DNA from: Enterococcus thailandicus
Lineage (GTDB): Bacteria; Bacillota; Bacilli; Lactobacillales; Enterococcaceae
Direction of reading: 5' to 3'
Assembly: GCF_001886265.1 (NCBI RefSeq)
Contig: NZ_JXLE01000008.1
Span: forward strand, 62,001-126,000
Length of the DNA stretch: 64,000 nucleotides
A program made the translations under genes and the position numbers. This document shows, piece after piece, positions 16,033 to 27,100 of this stretch; position 1 is the first letter of the stretch; every line of letters begins with the position of its first letter. The notes below the pieces were generated by a model. It had not been told where the DNA came from. It worked only from the letters and a program-made list of their open reading frames with translations, and made no database searches.

Positions 16033-17769
16033 ATGCAAAAAAAATTATTGTTATTTTCAATTAGTGTCATGGGAGGATTACTTGGCTGTGCTAATGGTGT
16101 TGCTGCGGATACCGCAGATGAAATGCCAAGTATTGCGAACAAGCAAATTTCAGTTGGTTATTATCATAACTGGCCTGGAGAAATGGGGGCAGGTTATGTG
16201 GGCGGAGCCCCCGCTGATATCCAATTAGAACAAATCAATCCTTTTTACAATGTCATTTCGGTTGCGTTTATGAAGGGTGAGGGAATTCCAACTTTCAAAC
16301 CGTATAATATGAGTGATCAAGCATTCCGAAACCAAGTGGCAACCTTAAATGCACAAGATCGTGCGGTTCTTTTATCATTAGGTGGCGCAGATTCACATAT
16401 TGAACTTTCAACTGGACAAGAACAAGCTTTTGCAAATGAAATTATTCGCTTGGTCGATACTTATGGCTTTGATGGATTAGATATTGATTTGGAACAAACG
16501 GCTGTAGCGGCAGGTGATAATGCGAAAGTAATCCCAGCAGCGTTAAAAATTGTGCGCAACCATTATGAACAACAAAATAAACACTTTATTATTTCAATGG
16601 CTCCAGAATTCCCGTACTTAAGAACAGCAGGGAAATATGTCCCTTACATTACTGCCTTGGAAAACGATTATGACTTTATTGCTCCACAGCTTTATAATCA
16701 AGCAGGAGATGGTATTAGCGTTGGCTCAGAGTGGATTGCTCAAAACAATGATAGCAAAAAGTTTGAATTTTTATATGGAATCTCAGATGCATTTGATAAA
16801 GGAAATAATGGCTTCATTCATATCCCAGCCAATAAATTAGCTTTAGGACTTCCAGCAAACCAAGATGCAGCAGCAAATGGTTATGTCAAAGATCCGAATG
16901 TTGTCTATCAAGTATTTGAAAAACTAGCGGCAAAAGGGACGCCTTTAAAAGGAATCATGACTTGGAGTGTTAACTGGGACGAAGGAAAAAATTCAGCAGG
17001 AATTGGTTACAATGAATCATTTGCACATGCGTATCAAGGATTATTTGAAGAACAGGTACCTGATACAGAGAAACCATCTGTTCCAACCAATTTAACAGCA
17101 TCTGCGACCTCAAACAGTGTTTCATTATCTTGGAAAGCGTCTACTGATAATGTCAAAGTAGATCATTACACTATTTATGAAAACAATCAGTTAGTTGGCA
17201 CAAGTAAAACAACAAGTTTTGTGCACACTGGTTTATCAGCAGCAACAAACTATAGCTATACAGTCGTAGCAGTAGATACGTCAAATAACCAATCTGCGCA
17301 CTCAACTAAGCTAGATGTGATTACAAAAGAGGCATCCGAGTTAAACAAGCCATCTGCACCAACAAATGTAGAAATTAGCAAAGCTACAGCAAATAGTTTA
17401 ACTTTAGCATGGGACAACAATGCACCAGAAGAAGAAGTAACCACCTATGAGATTTATCGTGAAAATAAAAAAGTGGCAACGACAACTGATAATCAATTCA
17501 CGGATCAAAATCTAACACCAGAAACAACGTACATGTATCAGATCAAAGCGGTAAATCGAGTTGGTCTATCTGATTTTAGTCAGCAAGTGACAGGAACGAC
17601 AACATCTGACAGTGGTCAAGTAGGTGAATGGAAAGTTGGCGTGACTTATCATATTGGGGATATTGTGACTCATCAAGGACATCAATATAAATGTTTACAA
17701 GAACATACTTCGATTTCCGTTTGGAGCCCAGACCAAGCACCAGCTTTATGGGAAAAGTTAAAAAAATAA
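16033..17769 (+). CDS. Secreted GH18 chitinase with two FnIII domains and a chitin-binding domain
   Basis: A 578-aa exported enzyme. The signal peptide is about residues 1-25 (a LLGC sequence inside it is a weak lipobox match). The GH18 catalytic domain (about 36-345) has the DGLDIDLEQ motif with catalytic acid Glu154. Two fibronectin type III domains follow (about 348-435 and 438-528: PTNLTASATSNSVSLSW, PTNVEISKATANSLTLAW). A C-terminal CBM5/12-type domain (VGVTYHIGDIVTHQGHQYKCLQEH, SVWSPDQAPALWEKL) completes it. It hydrolyses chitin made accessible by the LPMO. ATG 16033 follows TTGGAGGG. Confidence 0.95.
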   Translation: MQKKLLLFSISVMGGLLGCANGVAADTADEMPSIANKQISVGYYHNWPGEMGAGYVGGAPADIQLEQINPFYNVISVAFMKGEGIPTFKPYNMSDQAFRNQVATLNAQDRAVLLSLGGADSHIELSTGQEQAFANEIIRLVDTYGFDGLDIDLEQTAVAAGDNAKVIPAALKIVRNHYEQQNKHFIISMAPEFPYLRTAGKYVPYITALENDYDFIAPQLYNQAGDGISVGSEWIAQNNDSKKFEFLYGISDAFDKGNNGFIHIPANKLALGLPANQDAAANGYVKDPNVVYQVFEKLAAKGTPLKGIMTWSVNWDEGKNSAGIGYNESFAHAYQGLFEEQVPDTEKPSVPTNLTASATSNSVSLSWKASTDNVKVDHYTIYENNQLVGTSKTTSFVHTGLSAATNYSYTVVAVDTSNNQSAHSTKLDVITKEASELNKPSAPTNVEISKATANSLTLAWDNNAPEEEVTTYEIYRENKKVATTTDNQFTDQNLTPETTYMYQIKAVNRVGLSDFSQQVTGTTTSDSGQVGEWKVGVTYHIGDIVTHQGHQYKCLQEHTSISVWSPDQAPALWEKLKK

Positions 17770-17789
17770 ATTTGAATCAGTCAATGAAG

Positions 17790-17857
17790 CAAACATCTAA
17801 CTACTGAGAAAAAAGGCGTGAGGTCTTTTGATTCGTGGTTAGATGTTTGTTTTTTTA
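17790..17857 (+). terminator. Terminator of the chitinase gene
   Basis: CAAACATCTAAC (17790-17801) pairs with GTTAGATGTTTG (17838-17849) and is followed by a long T-run. Confidence 0.85.
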
Positions 17858-18226
17858 AATAATATCAATTAAGTTGCTTTTTACGAAGTTGAAAGATATT
17901 GTTTTTTTGTTTAGTCATTAAAAATACAACATAGTTGCATATTGATGGTTTTATCAACTGATAAATAACGGTAATTAAAAAGCGGAAATTTACAAATAAG
18001 ACTATAATATTAAATTGTTATTACGTAAGTATTTCTCGAGTATTACACATAACGAATCACCTTTAAATTCTTTATGTTATTCTGTATAATTAAATCAAAT
18101 ATTGCCTTTTTATAGACTGAAAATTGATTTTTTGTCGATTAGTTTGTGTGCATTTTGTGTATAAACTAGGATAGAAAATGTTGATTAGGTGACAAAATTG
18201 TTAGGTTGGGAAGGAGTAGTTCAGTG
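17858..18226 (+). other. AT-rich region holding the teichoic acid operon promoter
   Basis: No gene seen on either strand. The best promoter is TTTAAA (18062-18067), 17-bp spacer, TATAAT (18085-18090), leaving a leader of about 130 nt before tagB. Other TATAAT-like sequences occur because the region is very AT-rich. Confidence 0.45.
18062..18090 (+). promoter_or_regulatory. Candidate promoter of the teichoic acid operon
   Basis: TTTAAA and TATAAT separated by 17 bp, about 135 bp upstream of tagB. It is the best-spaced pair in the gap. Confidence 0.45.
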
Positions 18227-19351
18227 ATGAATATATTGAAAAATGGATATATGACCGCTGCAATGCTTTGGCCTAAGAGAAAACTGACCTCGACGATTGT
18301 GTACATTATGAGTTTTTCGTTTAATGAAGGCGACTTGATTAAGCAGCTTCACTTGAACTATCCAGGAAAGGTGACTGTTTTTTTTGTAGACAAGTGCCGC
18401 GAGTATGCGGAAAAGTTAAAGAGTGAAGGGATCGATGTTCGCCCATTTACGCCCAAAAGTCTTTTTTTAGGAAGAAATCTCACGTTATTAAAACAAGCAA
18501 AAGTAATTATTGTTGATAACTACTTTCCTGAGTTAGCCGTGATGACGCCAAATCAAGTAGTCATTCAAGTCTGGCATGCTGATGGTGCAATCAAAAAATT
18601 TGGCTGGGATGATCCACAGACGAAACAACGTAGTCGGCAAGACAAAAAAAGATTTCAAAAAGTTTATGACTCCTTCAATTATGTAGTAGTCAATTCGGAT
18701 AAGATGGCAGAGGTTTTTCAAAAAAGCTACAGTTTAAATCAAAAAGTGATTCAAAAGTTCGGTTCTTTGAGATTAGAAACAGCTCAAAAAGTAGCAGGAT
18801 CAGTTGAACAAACAAAAAAATTTATTTTATATGCACCAACGTATCGTCCAGAAAAAAAAGATATGGAGCAAATTCTTAGTCAAGTATTAGCTACATTTTC
18901 TAAACTACCTGAGGAACAATTTTATGTACATCTGCATCCGACAATTCAGCAAGAAAATTGGGTATTACCTAAAAATGTACATTGGTGGAACCAAAACATT
19001 ATGAAAAGTTATCCAAATGTCAAACTATTGATTACGGACTACTCGGCAAGTACTTTTGAGTATCTTACTATACAGGAACAGTCAAAAATTATTTTTTTCT
19101 GTCCTGATTTTGATAAATATAAAAAAAATCCAGGAATTCAAAATGATTTTCTTGAGTGGGCACCTGGACCAGTCGTGAAGAATCAGGAATTGTTGGGGCA
19201 AATAATTCAGACCTATTCATATGAAGCAAATGAACAAGGGGTAAAACAAGCAAAACTGTTATGGAATCAGTATGAAAATGGCAAAACTGTTGGAAAGATA
19301 ATGGCGTTAGTGAAAAAGGAACTGGGTGAGATTGGTGGAAAAGAAGAGTAG
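18227..19351 (+). CDS. tagB: TagB/TarB-like glycerophosphotransferase (teichoic acid primase)
   Basis: A 374-aa peripheral membrane enzyme expected to transfer the first glycerol-phosphate from CDP-glycerol onto the undecaprenyl-linked ManNAc-GlcNAc linkage unit. It resembles B. subtilis TagB in IQVWHADGAIKKFGWDD, KKRFQKVYDSFNYVVVNSD, LYAPTYRPE, HLHPTIQ and LLITDYSAS. The catalytic His pair expected in this fold is seen in VWHADG and HLHP. AAGGAG (18211-18216) serves either the ATG at 18227 (chosen) or the GTG at 18224. It opens the cluster and overlaps tagA by 26 bases. Confidence 0.88.
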   Translation: MNILKNGYMTAAMLWPKRKLTSTIVYIMSFSFNEGDLIKQLHLNYPGKVTVFFVDKCREYAEKLKSEGIDVRPFTPKSLFLGRNLTLLKQAKVIIVDNYFPELAVMTPNQVVIQVWHADGAIKKFGWDDPQTKQRSRQDKKRFQKVYDSFNYVVVNSDKMAEVFQKSYSLNQKVIQKFGSLRLETAQKVAGSVEQTKKFILYAPTYRPEKKDMEQILSQVLATFSKLPEEQFYVHLHPTIQQENWVLPKNVHWWNQNIMKSYPNVKLLITDYSASTFEYLTIQEQSKIIFFCPDFDKYKKNPGIQNDFLEWAPGPVVKNQELLGQIIQTYSYEANEQGVKQAKLLWNQYENGKTVGKIMALVKKELGEIGGKEE

Positions 19352-20135
19352 GACAGAATACATAAGTGGAGTCCCTGTTGATAATTTGACCTATCAAACA
19401 ATTGTGGAGGACATCCCCAAATATCTAGCTGCAAACAAAAAAATGTTAATCACAAGTGTTAATCCTCAAATTACATTGCAAGCTTATCAGTATCCAGAGG
19501 TAAAGGCTTATTTAGAACGGGCAACACATCGAATTGCTGACGGGATTGGCGTGGTTAAGGCTTCTAAAATGTTACGAGGAAATATTCGTGAACGGATAAC
19601 TGGTATTGAAGTGATGGAAAGAAGTTTGCAGTTTGCGAATCAATTTGGCTACCGGATTTTCTTATATGGAGCGAAAAAGGATGTTGTGAATCAAGCTGCA
19701 CGAAATATTCAAGAAAAATATCCGAATATTGAAGTAGCAGGTACACTTCATGGCTACACAAGTAGAAATACAGAAGAAGTGATTAAAAAAATCAATCAAG
19801 CAAACTGTACCTTTCTCTTTGTCGCTTTGGGTTCACCTAAGCAAGAAATCTTTTTGGAAAGAAACGTAGATCAATTGAATGCCAAAGTTTTTCTAGATGT
19901 TGGTGGTACTTTTGATGTCCTTGCAGGAGCAGTCAAGCGGGCACCAAAATTTTATTTAGACAACAATCTTGAATGGCTCTATCGTTCGCTTTCGATGAAG
20001 CGTTATGATCGTTTGGTGCAGATTCCGAAGTATTTGTATTCGATTGTGCGACATAGGGACGCCAAAATGGAAAACAAGGTGCAACAACTAGATGTAGAAA
20101 TCAAAAAAGAGATAAAAGAGTGGAGACATGAGTGA
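19326..20135 (+). CDS. tagA: TagA/WecG family N-acetylmannosaminyltransferase
   Basis: Adds ManNAc to GlcNAc-PP-undecaprenol, the first committed step of wall teichoic acid linkage-unit synthesis. The family signature is complete: ITSVNPQITLQAYQYPEVKAYL, the catalytic-Asp region in IADGIGVVKASKML, RITGIEVM, FLYGAKK, and LFVALGSPKQEIFL followed by DVGGTFDVLAGAVKRAPK. The GTG at 19326 lies five bases after AAAGGA; TTG 19332 or GTG 19335 are possible. At 269 aa it is slightly longer than B. subtilis TagA. The stop overlaps the next start by four bases (GTGA). Confidence 0.93.
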   Translation: MRLVEKKSRTEYISGVPVDNLTYQTIVEDIPKYLAANKKMLITSVNPQITLQAYQYPEVKAYLERATHRIADGIGVVKASKMLRGNIRERITGIEVMERSLQFANQFGYRIFLYGAKKDVVNQAARNIQEKYPNIEVAGTLHGYTSRNTEEVIKKINQANCTFLFVALGSPKQEIFLERNVDQLNAKVFLDVGGTFDVLAGAVKRAPKFYLDNNLEWLYRSLSMKRYDRLVQIPKYLYSIVRHRDAKMENKVQQLDVEIKKEIKEWRHE

Positions 20136-21310
20136 GTATAGTGCGAAGAAATCTTGAAATAATTTATCATCGATGGGTGAAAAAAGTTTTTTCTCTCCTT
20201 AATAAACATCCGAAAGAAAAACTAATTTTTTTTGAAAGTTTTCATGGCAAACAATATAGTGACAACCCACGTGCTATTTATGAATATATTCGGGAAAATT
20301 ATCCAGAATACACCTGTATTTGGGCGGTAAAGAAAGGCTTTGAAGCCCCTTTTATTGAAAATGATGTTCCTTATGTCAGACGGATGGGCTTGAAGTGGCT
20401 ACTAACAATGCCAAGATCAAAATATTGGTTTTTCAATACTAGGATGCCTGGGTGGATGGTTAAAGGTAAAAATATGTATGTTCAAACATGGCATGGAACA
20501 CCGTTAAAAAGATTAGGCTTAGATATCAAAAATGTAACGATGCCAGGAACGGATACAAATAAGTATCGGGAAAATTTTAAAAACGAAGCGGCCCGTTGGG
20601 ATTATTTGATTTCACCTAATGCATACAGTACGGAAATTTTTCGAAGTGCTTTTGCATATGAAGGGGAGATCCTAGAAATCGGTTATCCAAGGAATGATAT
20701 TCTTCTGTTACCTGATAATAGTGAAAAGATCAAACAAATCAGAAAAAAGTTAACTATTGCTGAAAATCAAAAAGTTATCCTCTATGCACCTACTTGGCGA
20801 GATAACCAATTTATAAAAAAAGGTGCTTACAAGTTTGATAATCAATTTCCTTTCACTGAAATTTTAGAACAAGAATCAGACACGATTATTTTGACTAGGC
20901 TACATTACTTAGTGGCAGAACAATTTGATCCTAAGCAATATGGGAATCGCGTAATAGATGTTTCTAGTTACGAAGATATCAGTCATTTATATTTGATTGC
21001 AGACTTGTTGATTACGGACTATTCTTCTGTTATGTTTGATTTTGCTTTAACGAAAAAGCCGATGATTTTTTATATGTATGATTTAGATTCTTACGGACAG
21101 GAAATTAGAGGATTTTATGAGGGGGTGTTGAATCAATTGCCAGGACCAATCATTCAGAAACATGCAGACCTTATTTCTGAAATCCATGCAATTAATTCAA
21201 CATCTTTTACAACTAATAGAGACTATCGTGCATTTTATCAACGTTTTTGTATTGATGATATTGATGCGACTGAGAAATTAATAACGAAAATTTTAGGAGG
21301 AACAAAATGA
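20132..21310 (+). CDS. TarF-like CDP-glycerol glycerophosphotransferase
   Basis: A 392-aa enzyme of the CDP-glycerol glycerophosphotransferase family. Key segments are VQTWHGTPLKRLGLD, LYAPTWRDNQF, RLHYLV and LLITDYSSVMFDFA, followed by IMFYMYDLDSYG-like sequence. The TWHGTPLK form distinguishes it from the TagB-type gene two positions upstream, so it probably extends the primed linkage unit by one or more glycerol-phosphates (TarF/TagF role). The start is the GTG at 20132, coupled to tagA by GTGA with GGAG upstream; the stop overlaps tagD by ATGA. Exact chain-length activity cannot be read from sequence. Confidence 0.85.
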   Translation: MSIVRRNLEIIYHRWVKKVFSLLNKHPKEKLIFFESFHGKQYSDNPRAIYEYIRENYPEYTCIWAVKKGFEAPFIENDVPYVRRMGLKWLLTMPRSKYWFFNTRMPGWMVKGKNMYVQTWHGTPLKRLGLDIKNVTMPGTDTNKYRENFKNEAARWDYLISPNAYSTEIFRSAFAYEGEILEIGYPRNDILLLPDNSEKIKQIRKKLTIAENQKVILYAPTWRDNQFIKKGAYKFDNQFPFTEILEQESDTIILTRLHYLVAEQFDPKQYGNRVIDVSSYEDISHLYLIADLLITDYSSVMFDFALTKKPMIFYMYDLDSYGQEIRGFYEGVLNQLPGPIIQKHADLISEIHAINSTSFTTNRDYRAFYQRFCIDDIDATEKLITKILGGTK

Positions 21311-21702
21311 AACGAGTAATTACTTATGGAACATTTGATTTATTACATTATGGTCATATCAATTTATTAAAGAGAGCTAAAGAACAAGGAGATTATCTAG
21401 TCGTAGCTTTATCAACAGACGAATTTAACTGGGAGCAAAAGCAAAAAAAATGCTATTTTTCTTATGAAAAAAGGAAACAGTTACTAGAAGCTGTACGGTA
21501 CGTTGACTTGGTAATTCCAGAAAACGGCTGGAGTCAAAAAGCATCGGACATCAAAGAATATCATATTGATACTTTTGTGATGGGAGACGACTGGGCAGGT
21601 AAATTTGATTTTCTGGAAACAGAAACAACAGCTGAAGTTTTCTATTTACCAAGAACACCTGAGATTTCAACTACACAAATAAAGAAAGACTTGAATAAGT
21701 AG
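21307..21702 (+). CDS. tagD: Glycerol-3-phosphate cytidylyltransferase
   Basis: Makes CDP-glycerol, the donor for all the glycerophosphotransferases in this operon, from CTP and sn-glycerol-3-phosphate. The 131 aa show the nucleotidyltransferase signature YGTFDLLHYGHINLLKRA, the second-motif MGDDWAGKFD, and LPRTPEISTTQIK (the RTPxISTT motif). The length matches B. subtilis TagD. ATG 21307 overlaps the previous stop and is preceded by AGGAGG. The glycerol-3-phosphate supplier gpsA lies at the end of the same cluster. Confidence 0.96.
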   Translation: MKRVITYGTFDLLHYGHINLLKRAKEQGDYLVVALSTDEFNWEQKQKKCYFSYEKRKQLLEAVRYVDLVIPENGWSQKASDIKEYHIDTFVMGDDWAGKFDFLETETTAEVFYLPRTPEISTTQIKKDLNK

Positions 21703-21742
21703 TAATTTAATTAATGTTGTAAAGTTGAAAAGAGGTGTTTTT

Positions 21743-24100
21743 TTGAAATACGAATGCTCATTTATCTTACTGAATAATAACAACTTGCGAGGTAGTTTGA
21801 AAGACACCTCGCTTCTTGACGTTTTCTCGGAAAATTACTCATTACAAATCAATCAAGAAAATTTCCAGATTGTCAACGTAACGAGAATGCTATTAGCAGA
21901 TGAGTTTATTTTTCAAATTGAAGTCGATCGAGAATTACCGGTAGAGATTAAAGATAACTCAGTAGTTAAATTAGTTGATAGGAACATGACAATAGTAGAA
22001 TTAAGGACGCATAATTGGTTCACTGAACAACAGATTCTACAAGAAAATAGATTACCCATATTTGACTGTTTGATTGAAAATCAGCAATTGAAATTTTCAT
22101 TTTTCGAGTTGAATCAAAATAAGTTTACGATAGATGTCCGCTCAGAGGCTGGAAAACTGTATGAAAAGCTTCCTTATTCTAGAAGTCAAACGGCGGGAAT
22201 AACGACCGTAGTTATAAATAATCTTGACTTAATTGGTCAAGTAAATGAACTTGGTAGGTACCATTTTTATCTTGAAACTGAAGGCAAAAAATACGAATTT
22301 TTACTAGCTAAAATTCATACACAAAAAAATAAATATCTTGATTTTTTATATAGAGATGCTACTCGTGAAGCAATGATCTATGCCTCTCAAAAAACATCGT
22401 TATCATTTACAATACAACCACCAGTCAAAATGAATGAACTCCGTTACCATAAGAAGGCTAAGTTGTTAGCTTTGAAGAAAAAGCAATCATTGATTTTAGA
22501 AGTTAAGATTCCAATAGAATATCGTGAGGGATTTGCCTATTTGTTAAAAATCCAACACAGAGGAACTTTAACAGCTGCCTATCAAGCACAACCAATAAAG
22601 AAAACTGGAAAAAAACTTGTCTTTTCAATTGATCTTGCTGCATATGACTGGGAGTATTATTACTGGGATTTATATTTAGAATGCAAAGGTGAGCAAGAAA
22701 CCTATGATTGTAGAATAATCAATAAGTCATTCTTTTTATATTTAAAATTACAGTACTTTTCGGGAAGGTATCAGTCAAAAATAGATGATAACATAGTGTA
22801 TCCATATCAAACAATGAAGTATGCAATCAGTCTTAATTTTCGTCCTTTTAGCGAATATGAGACGAAAAAATACAAACAAAATGAATGGATTGCTTATATC
22901 TTGGCTCATACGATAGGACTCTTTTTTTTAGGGAACGATATTTGGCTGATTCATGAAAAATACTCAAATACAGCACAAGATAATTCGTATTATTTTTTCA
23001 ACTATTTACAAGAAAAAACTAGTCAACGTGCCTATTTTGTAATAAAAAAAGAGTCACCAGAGTATAACAAGTTAAATCACTATCATCGACGTCGAGTTGA
23101 TTTTATGAGCGTGAAACATTTATTTTTGCTACTTATAGCTAAAAGAGTTGTTGCTTCGGAATCTAAGGGACATGGATATGCTTGGCGTGTACAAACAGGA
23201 CCAATCAAACCCATTCTAGATAAAAAAAGATATGTCTTTCTTCAACATGGTGTTTTAGGTCTTAAGAAACTTGATAATACATTTAATGCAACACGTTCGA
23301 ATAATCAGGCAGAGCTTTTTATTACTTCCGCAGAGTGGGAGAAAAAAATAGTTCAAAAATATTTAGAATATGCTCCTCAAAATATTGTGGTAACAGGGTT
23401 AGCTAGATGGGATGAGTTACAAAAAAATAAAGGTAATTTGATAAAGAAAAAACAATTTTTAATTATGCCAACTTGGAGAACTTGGTTAGAGGATCTAACC
23501 CAAGAAGAATTCATTAAATCAGATTTTTTTCAACAATATTCTCAATTGCTATCAAATCGCGAACTACTAAAATTCTTAGAAATTGAAGAATACACCATTA
23601 TTTTTTATATTCATCCTAAATTAGCAGAATATATTCAATTGTTTGATGTTTCTGCACATAAAAACCTACGTATTATTCCAATGGGGGACGTTCCGCTAAA
23701 CAAACTTCTTTCTGAGAGTGAATGCTTAATAACGGATTATTCCAGCATTTATTGGGAGGCCTTGTATCAAGGAATACCAACAATATTTTTCCAATTTGAC
23801 ATAGAAAAATACCAACAAATGCAAGGAAGTTATCTTGATCTTAATGAAGAGTTACAAGAAATTCGCTGTTTTGATGCAAAATCTTTGATTTTACAAATGA
23901 AACAAAAAAGTTATCTTTTAAGCGATGTGAGCGCACATGCAAAAACAATCTTTCCCTATATAGATAATCAAAATTCAGCTAGGATTTTTGAAGAAATTAA
24001 ACGATACAAACCTAGTTTAATAAATAGAATAAAACAAAGAATTAAAAGAAATCGACTAGTTGAAATGGTTAGAATACGCGTCAACGATATCGTCGGATAA
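21743..24100 (+). CDS. Large TagF-like glycerophosphotransferase, copy 1 (785 aa)
   Basis: The C-terminal half (about 385-785) is a CDP-glycerol glycerophosphotransferase domain. It contains FLQHGVLGLKKL (near 499), TGLARWD, MPTWRTWLEDL (near 574), YIHPKL and LITDYSSIYWEAL (near 664). The N-terminal half has no recognised family and looks beta-rich, ending with a YYWDLYLE motif near 305 that recurs in the next two proteins. No signal peptide or membrane helix is visible. The start is the TTG at 21743 after AGAGGTG; an earlier TTG at 21725 overlaps that site. It probably polymerises or modifies poly(glycerol-phosphate). The LQHGV motif differs from the TWHGTPLK of the TarF-like gene. Confidence 0.8.
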   Translation: MKYECSFILLNNNNLRGSLKDTSLLDVFSENYSLQINQENFQIVNVTRMLLADEFIFQIEVDRELPVEIKDNSVVKLVDRNMTIVELRTHNWFTEQQILQENRLPIFDCLIENQQLKFSFFELNQNKFTIDVRSEAGKLYEKLPYSRSQTAGITTVVINNLDLIGQVNELGRYHFYLETEGKKYEFLLAKIHTQKNKYLDFLYRDATREAMIYASQKTSLSFTIQPPVKMNELRYHKKAKLLALKKKQSLILEVKIPIEYREGFAYLLKIQHRGTLTAAYQAQPIKKTGKKLVFSIDLAAYDWEYYYWDLYLECKGEQETYDCRIINKSFFLYLKLQYFSGRYQSKIDDNIVYPYQTMKYAISLNFRPFSEYETKKYKQNEWIAYILAHTIGLFFLGNDIWLIHEKYSNTAQDNSYYFFNYLQEKTSQRAYFVIKKESPEYNKLNHYHRRRVDFMSVKHLFLLLIAKRVVASESKGHGYAWRVQTGPIKPILDKKRYVFLQHGVLGLKKLDNTFNATRSNNQAELFITSAEWEKKIVQKYLEYAPQNIVVTGLARWDELQKNKGNLIKKKQFLIMPTWRTWLEDLTQEEFIKSDFFQQYSQLLSNRELLKFLEIEEYTIIFYIHPKLAEYIQLFDVSAHKNLRIIPMGDVPLNKLLSESECLITDYSSIYWEALYQGIPTIFFQFDIEKYQQMQGSYLDLNEELQEIRCFDAKSLILQMKQKSYLLSDVSAHAKTIFPYIDNQNSARIFEEIKRYKPSLINRIKQRIKRNRLVEMVRIRVNDIVG

Positions 24101-24143
24101 AAGGAATTTTTAACATTCCTATATTGCTTATGAGGTGAACAAA

Positions 24144-27100
24144 TTGAAAACAACGTTAGTAGCTAAGAAGCTAATTTATGATAATCAATCAATTTATATT
24201 GAATTATCTGGTGAAGAGATAATTGAAAAATTTTACTTGACAGAATGTATATCTGGAAAAACGCATCAAATGCTTGCAAGTAAAGAAGGAATGGGGTATC
24301 GCGTTTCTATTCAGGGATTAAATATTTTTAATCGTCCCTTACAAATAGTCACTATTTTTGGAACAATCAAGGTTACTGAGTTAACAGATAGATCAGATAG
24401 CTCGCTACCTATCCATTTATTAGAAGAAAAATATTTCTTTATTTCTGAATCGAAGATATTTAACTACATGATTTCTCCAAAGCAAATCGTAAAAAATGAT
24501 GGACAAATCATAGCTCAATTGACAAATACTCATTTGACAATTGAAGAAATCGCAGACTATCGACAAGTCGATTTCTTTGTTAAAAATGAATCTGGTTACT
24601 ATTTGAGAATTAATGGCTACCAAAAAGATAATAAACTTTCTGTTAATCTAAACGAAGTGATTCAGGAGCTAACAGTTATCCAAAGCTTCAGTAGTTCTTC
24701 TTTGTATCTTGTTGAATATGTATTAGATCAATACGTTGCTACGAAAATTGTCACTTCAGAAGTAGAAAATGGGAATGCTCAATTTTATCCTTTATCAGAA
24801 TCATTCTTCCTACTAGAAAATGTACAACAAACAATGCTTATCCGAAATAAAGCAGTTGTAACCTCTGTACAGGATATCCAGAATTTACAAAATGTATATA
24901 TTCAAACGCAACAAGCAGATTATTTTAAGTTGACAAAAGAATGTCTTACTTTGTTACCAAGTCAACAAATCCAACTATTTAAAAAAGAAAATCAAGAATT
25001 TGTACCTTATAAGTTTTCCAAAAAAGAATTACATGTCTTAAAAAAATATCCTGAAATCATTGGAAACCAAGTGAAATTTTTTATTAAAGGAAATTCTATT
25101 TGGATTGAACCACTCATAAACGCACAACCGGTTTTAAAAAATAATTTTAGTAGCTTAGAAATCAGAATAAATAATCTAGAAGAAATTGCTTTGGAAGGAA
25201 AAACAAAAGAACTTTATATTCCTTGGCAAAAATCGGGTGAACGATTCACATTAGATCTATTGGAGACACCTCTTTCACCAAATCAAGAATATAAAATTAT
25301 AGGAATCAATGGTGTTACAAAGCAAAAAATTTATTTAGACTTAAAAGTTCAACCTCAGAATGTATTAAGCTATTCACTCATTCAACATCACAAGCAAACC
25401 ACGTTGATAACTTATGATTATGAAACTTTTATAGCTAAGAATTATCCAGTCAAAGTTACGAAATCTGTAGGAATCAAGAATATCTGGTCTGAAGGGGAAA
25501 AACTATTTTTAGTACCAGAAAAGAAATTCTCTTTGAAACAAAACTTAATAATGAAACGCCGTGGAAAAAATGACTTGATTTTAATTCATTTGTCCCTGAT
25601 GGAAGATGGTAGCTATTCTGCTGATCTTTCAGATATAAAGAGCGAACTGGAACAAGATACAAAACTTTATGGTGATTTTTATCTTCAAGAAATCACGTCT
25701 GAAGCAATTAAGCGTTCGCCATTAAAAATCAAAGATAGTATAGTTGAGAAACTTCCTGGGAAATTACTGATGGAGTGGGCCGCTCAGGAGGACCAACCTG
25801 AAAAATATAATGTTGGTTTGTATGTCAATAAGGATAAAGGAATCAGCTTATTGCAAGATGCATATCCTGCATATTTAAAATTCATGAAAAAAATGATTAC
25901 GAAAGACTTAGATGTAACAAAATTAACGATGGAGAATCAATTCCTAAACTTAACTATTCCTGAACTAGATGGCATCGAATCTTCTATACAGTTAAAAGTT
26001 ATCAAACGCGCAACGAAGGAAACATTTATTTTAGAAAGTAAGGCTCGAACAGAAAACGATGCAGCTATCCGTTTTGATTTAACATCACTTATTGAAAACT
26101 CAGTAGGAGAGTTTCCACGTCTTGATTTTCGCCTTTCTTTTGAGACGCCTTACTCAAAATATGAGGAATGTAAGTTACGCATGAAAAAGAGTAAAAAGCG
26201 TAAGGAAGGATTGAGTTTAACTCAACTAACTGAAGAGCAATCATTCTTAGTTTATACAACAAAAAGTAACATTATTTGTGGCGTATTTTCTACCTATACT
26301 GCTGGTGCAAGAGAATACTTTCAAGTGCAAACAAAATTAAAAGGTATGAAAAAAACTGGACACGGCTATGTATTCAAAATAGTAATAGATAGTCAAGAAC
26401 ATTTTGAAGTGGAAAATGCTTATTTGCAATTGCGAAGTAAAGAATATAACATGCAAATCAATTGTAAATTGATCAATCAAACAAAAAATGAATTTGAATT
26501 TTCTTTTGAAATGGATTGGGATAAATTTTTCCCGTTGTATTGGGATCTATTCGTTGGAATGAAATTTAATGAAGTGATTTATCCAATTAAAGTAAAAGGG
26601 GCACAAAAGGAAATATTGAATCAAGTTGAAGCAGATTATTTGGATAATAGTGTGTTGAACGATGATAAATCTAAAATTATATATCCGTATGTTACGTTCT
26701 CTAACGATATTGCATTTATGATTAGAGAAAAAGAGAATTATGAAAATAAATGGACAAGTTTTAAGGATAAAGCAGGCTATTTAACTTATCGTTTGTTCAA
26801 AAAGCATTTGGACAAGCAACGTATTTGGCTAGGATTTGAAAAATTTTCTCAAACGGCGCAAGATAATGGCTATGCAATGTTTGATTATGTACAGAAAAAT
26901 AATCTCAAAAAACAGTATTACTATGTGTTATCAAAGGATTCGAAAGACTATTTAAATGCCAAAAAGGAACATAAAAATATTCTTACTCATATGTCTTATC
27001 GCTACTTTGTTATGTTATATGCTTCTAAGTTATTGATTGCATCTGAAACGCCACGACATGTGCATAATATTCGAGTGAGATCTGGTCGTGCTGCAAAAGC

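Noticed and set aside
16078-16101. Lipobox in the chitinase signal peptide (LLGC)
   Set aside because: Leu at the -2 position is atypical and a normal signal peptidase I site (VAA-D) lies just downstream, so secretion is more likely.
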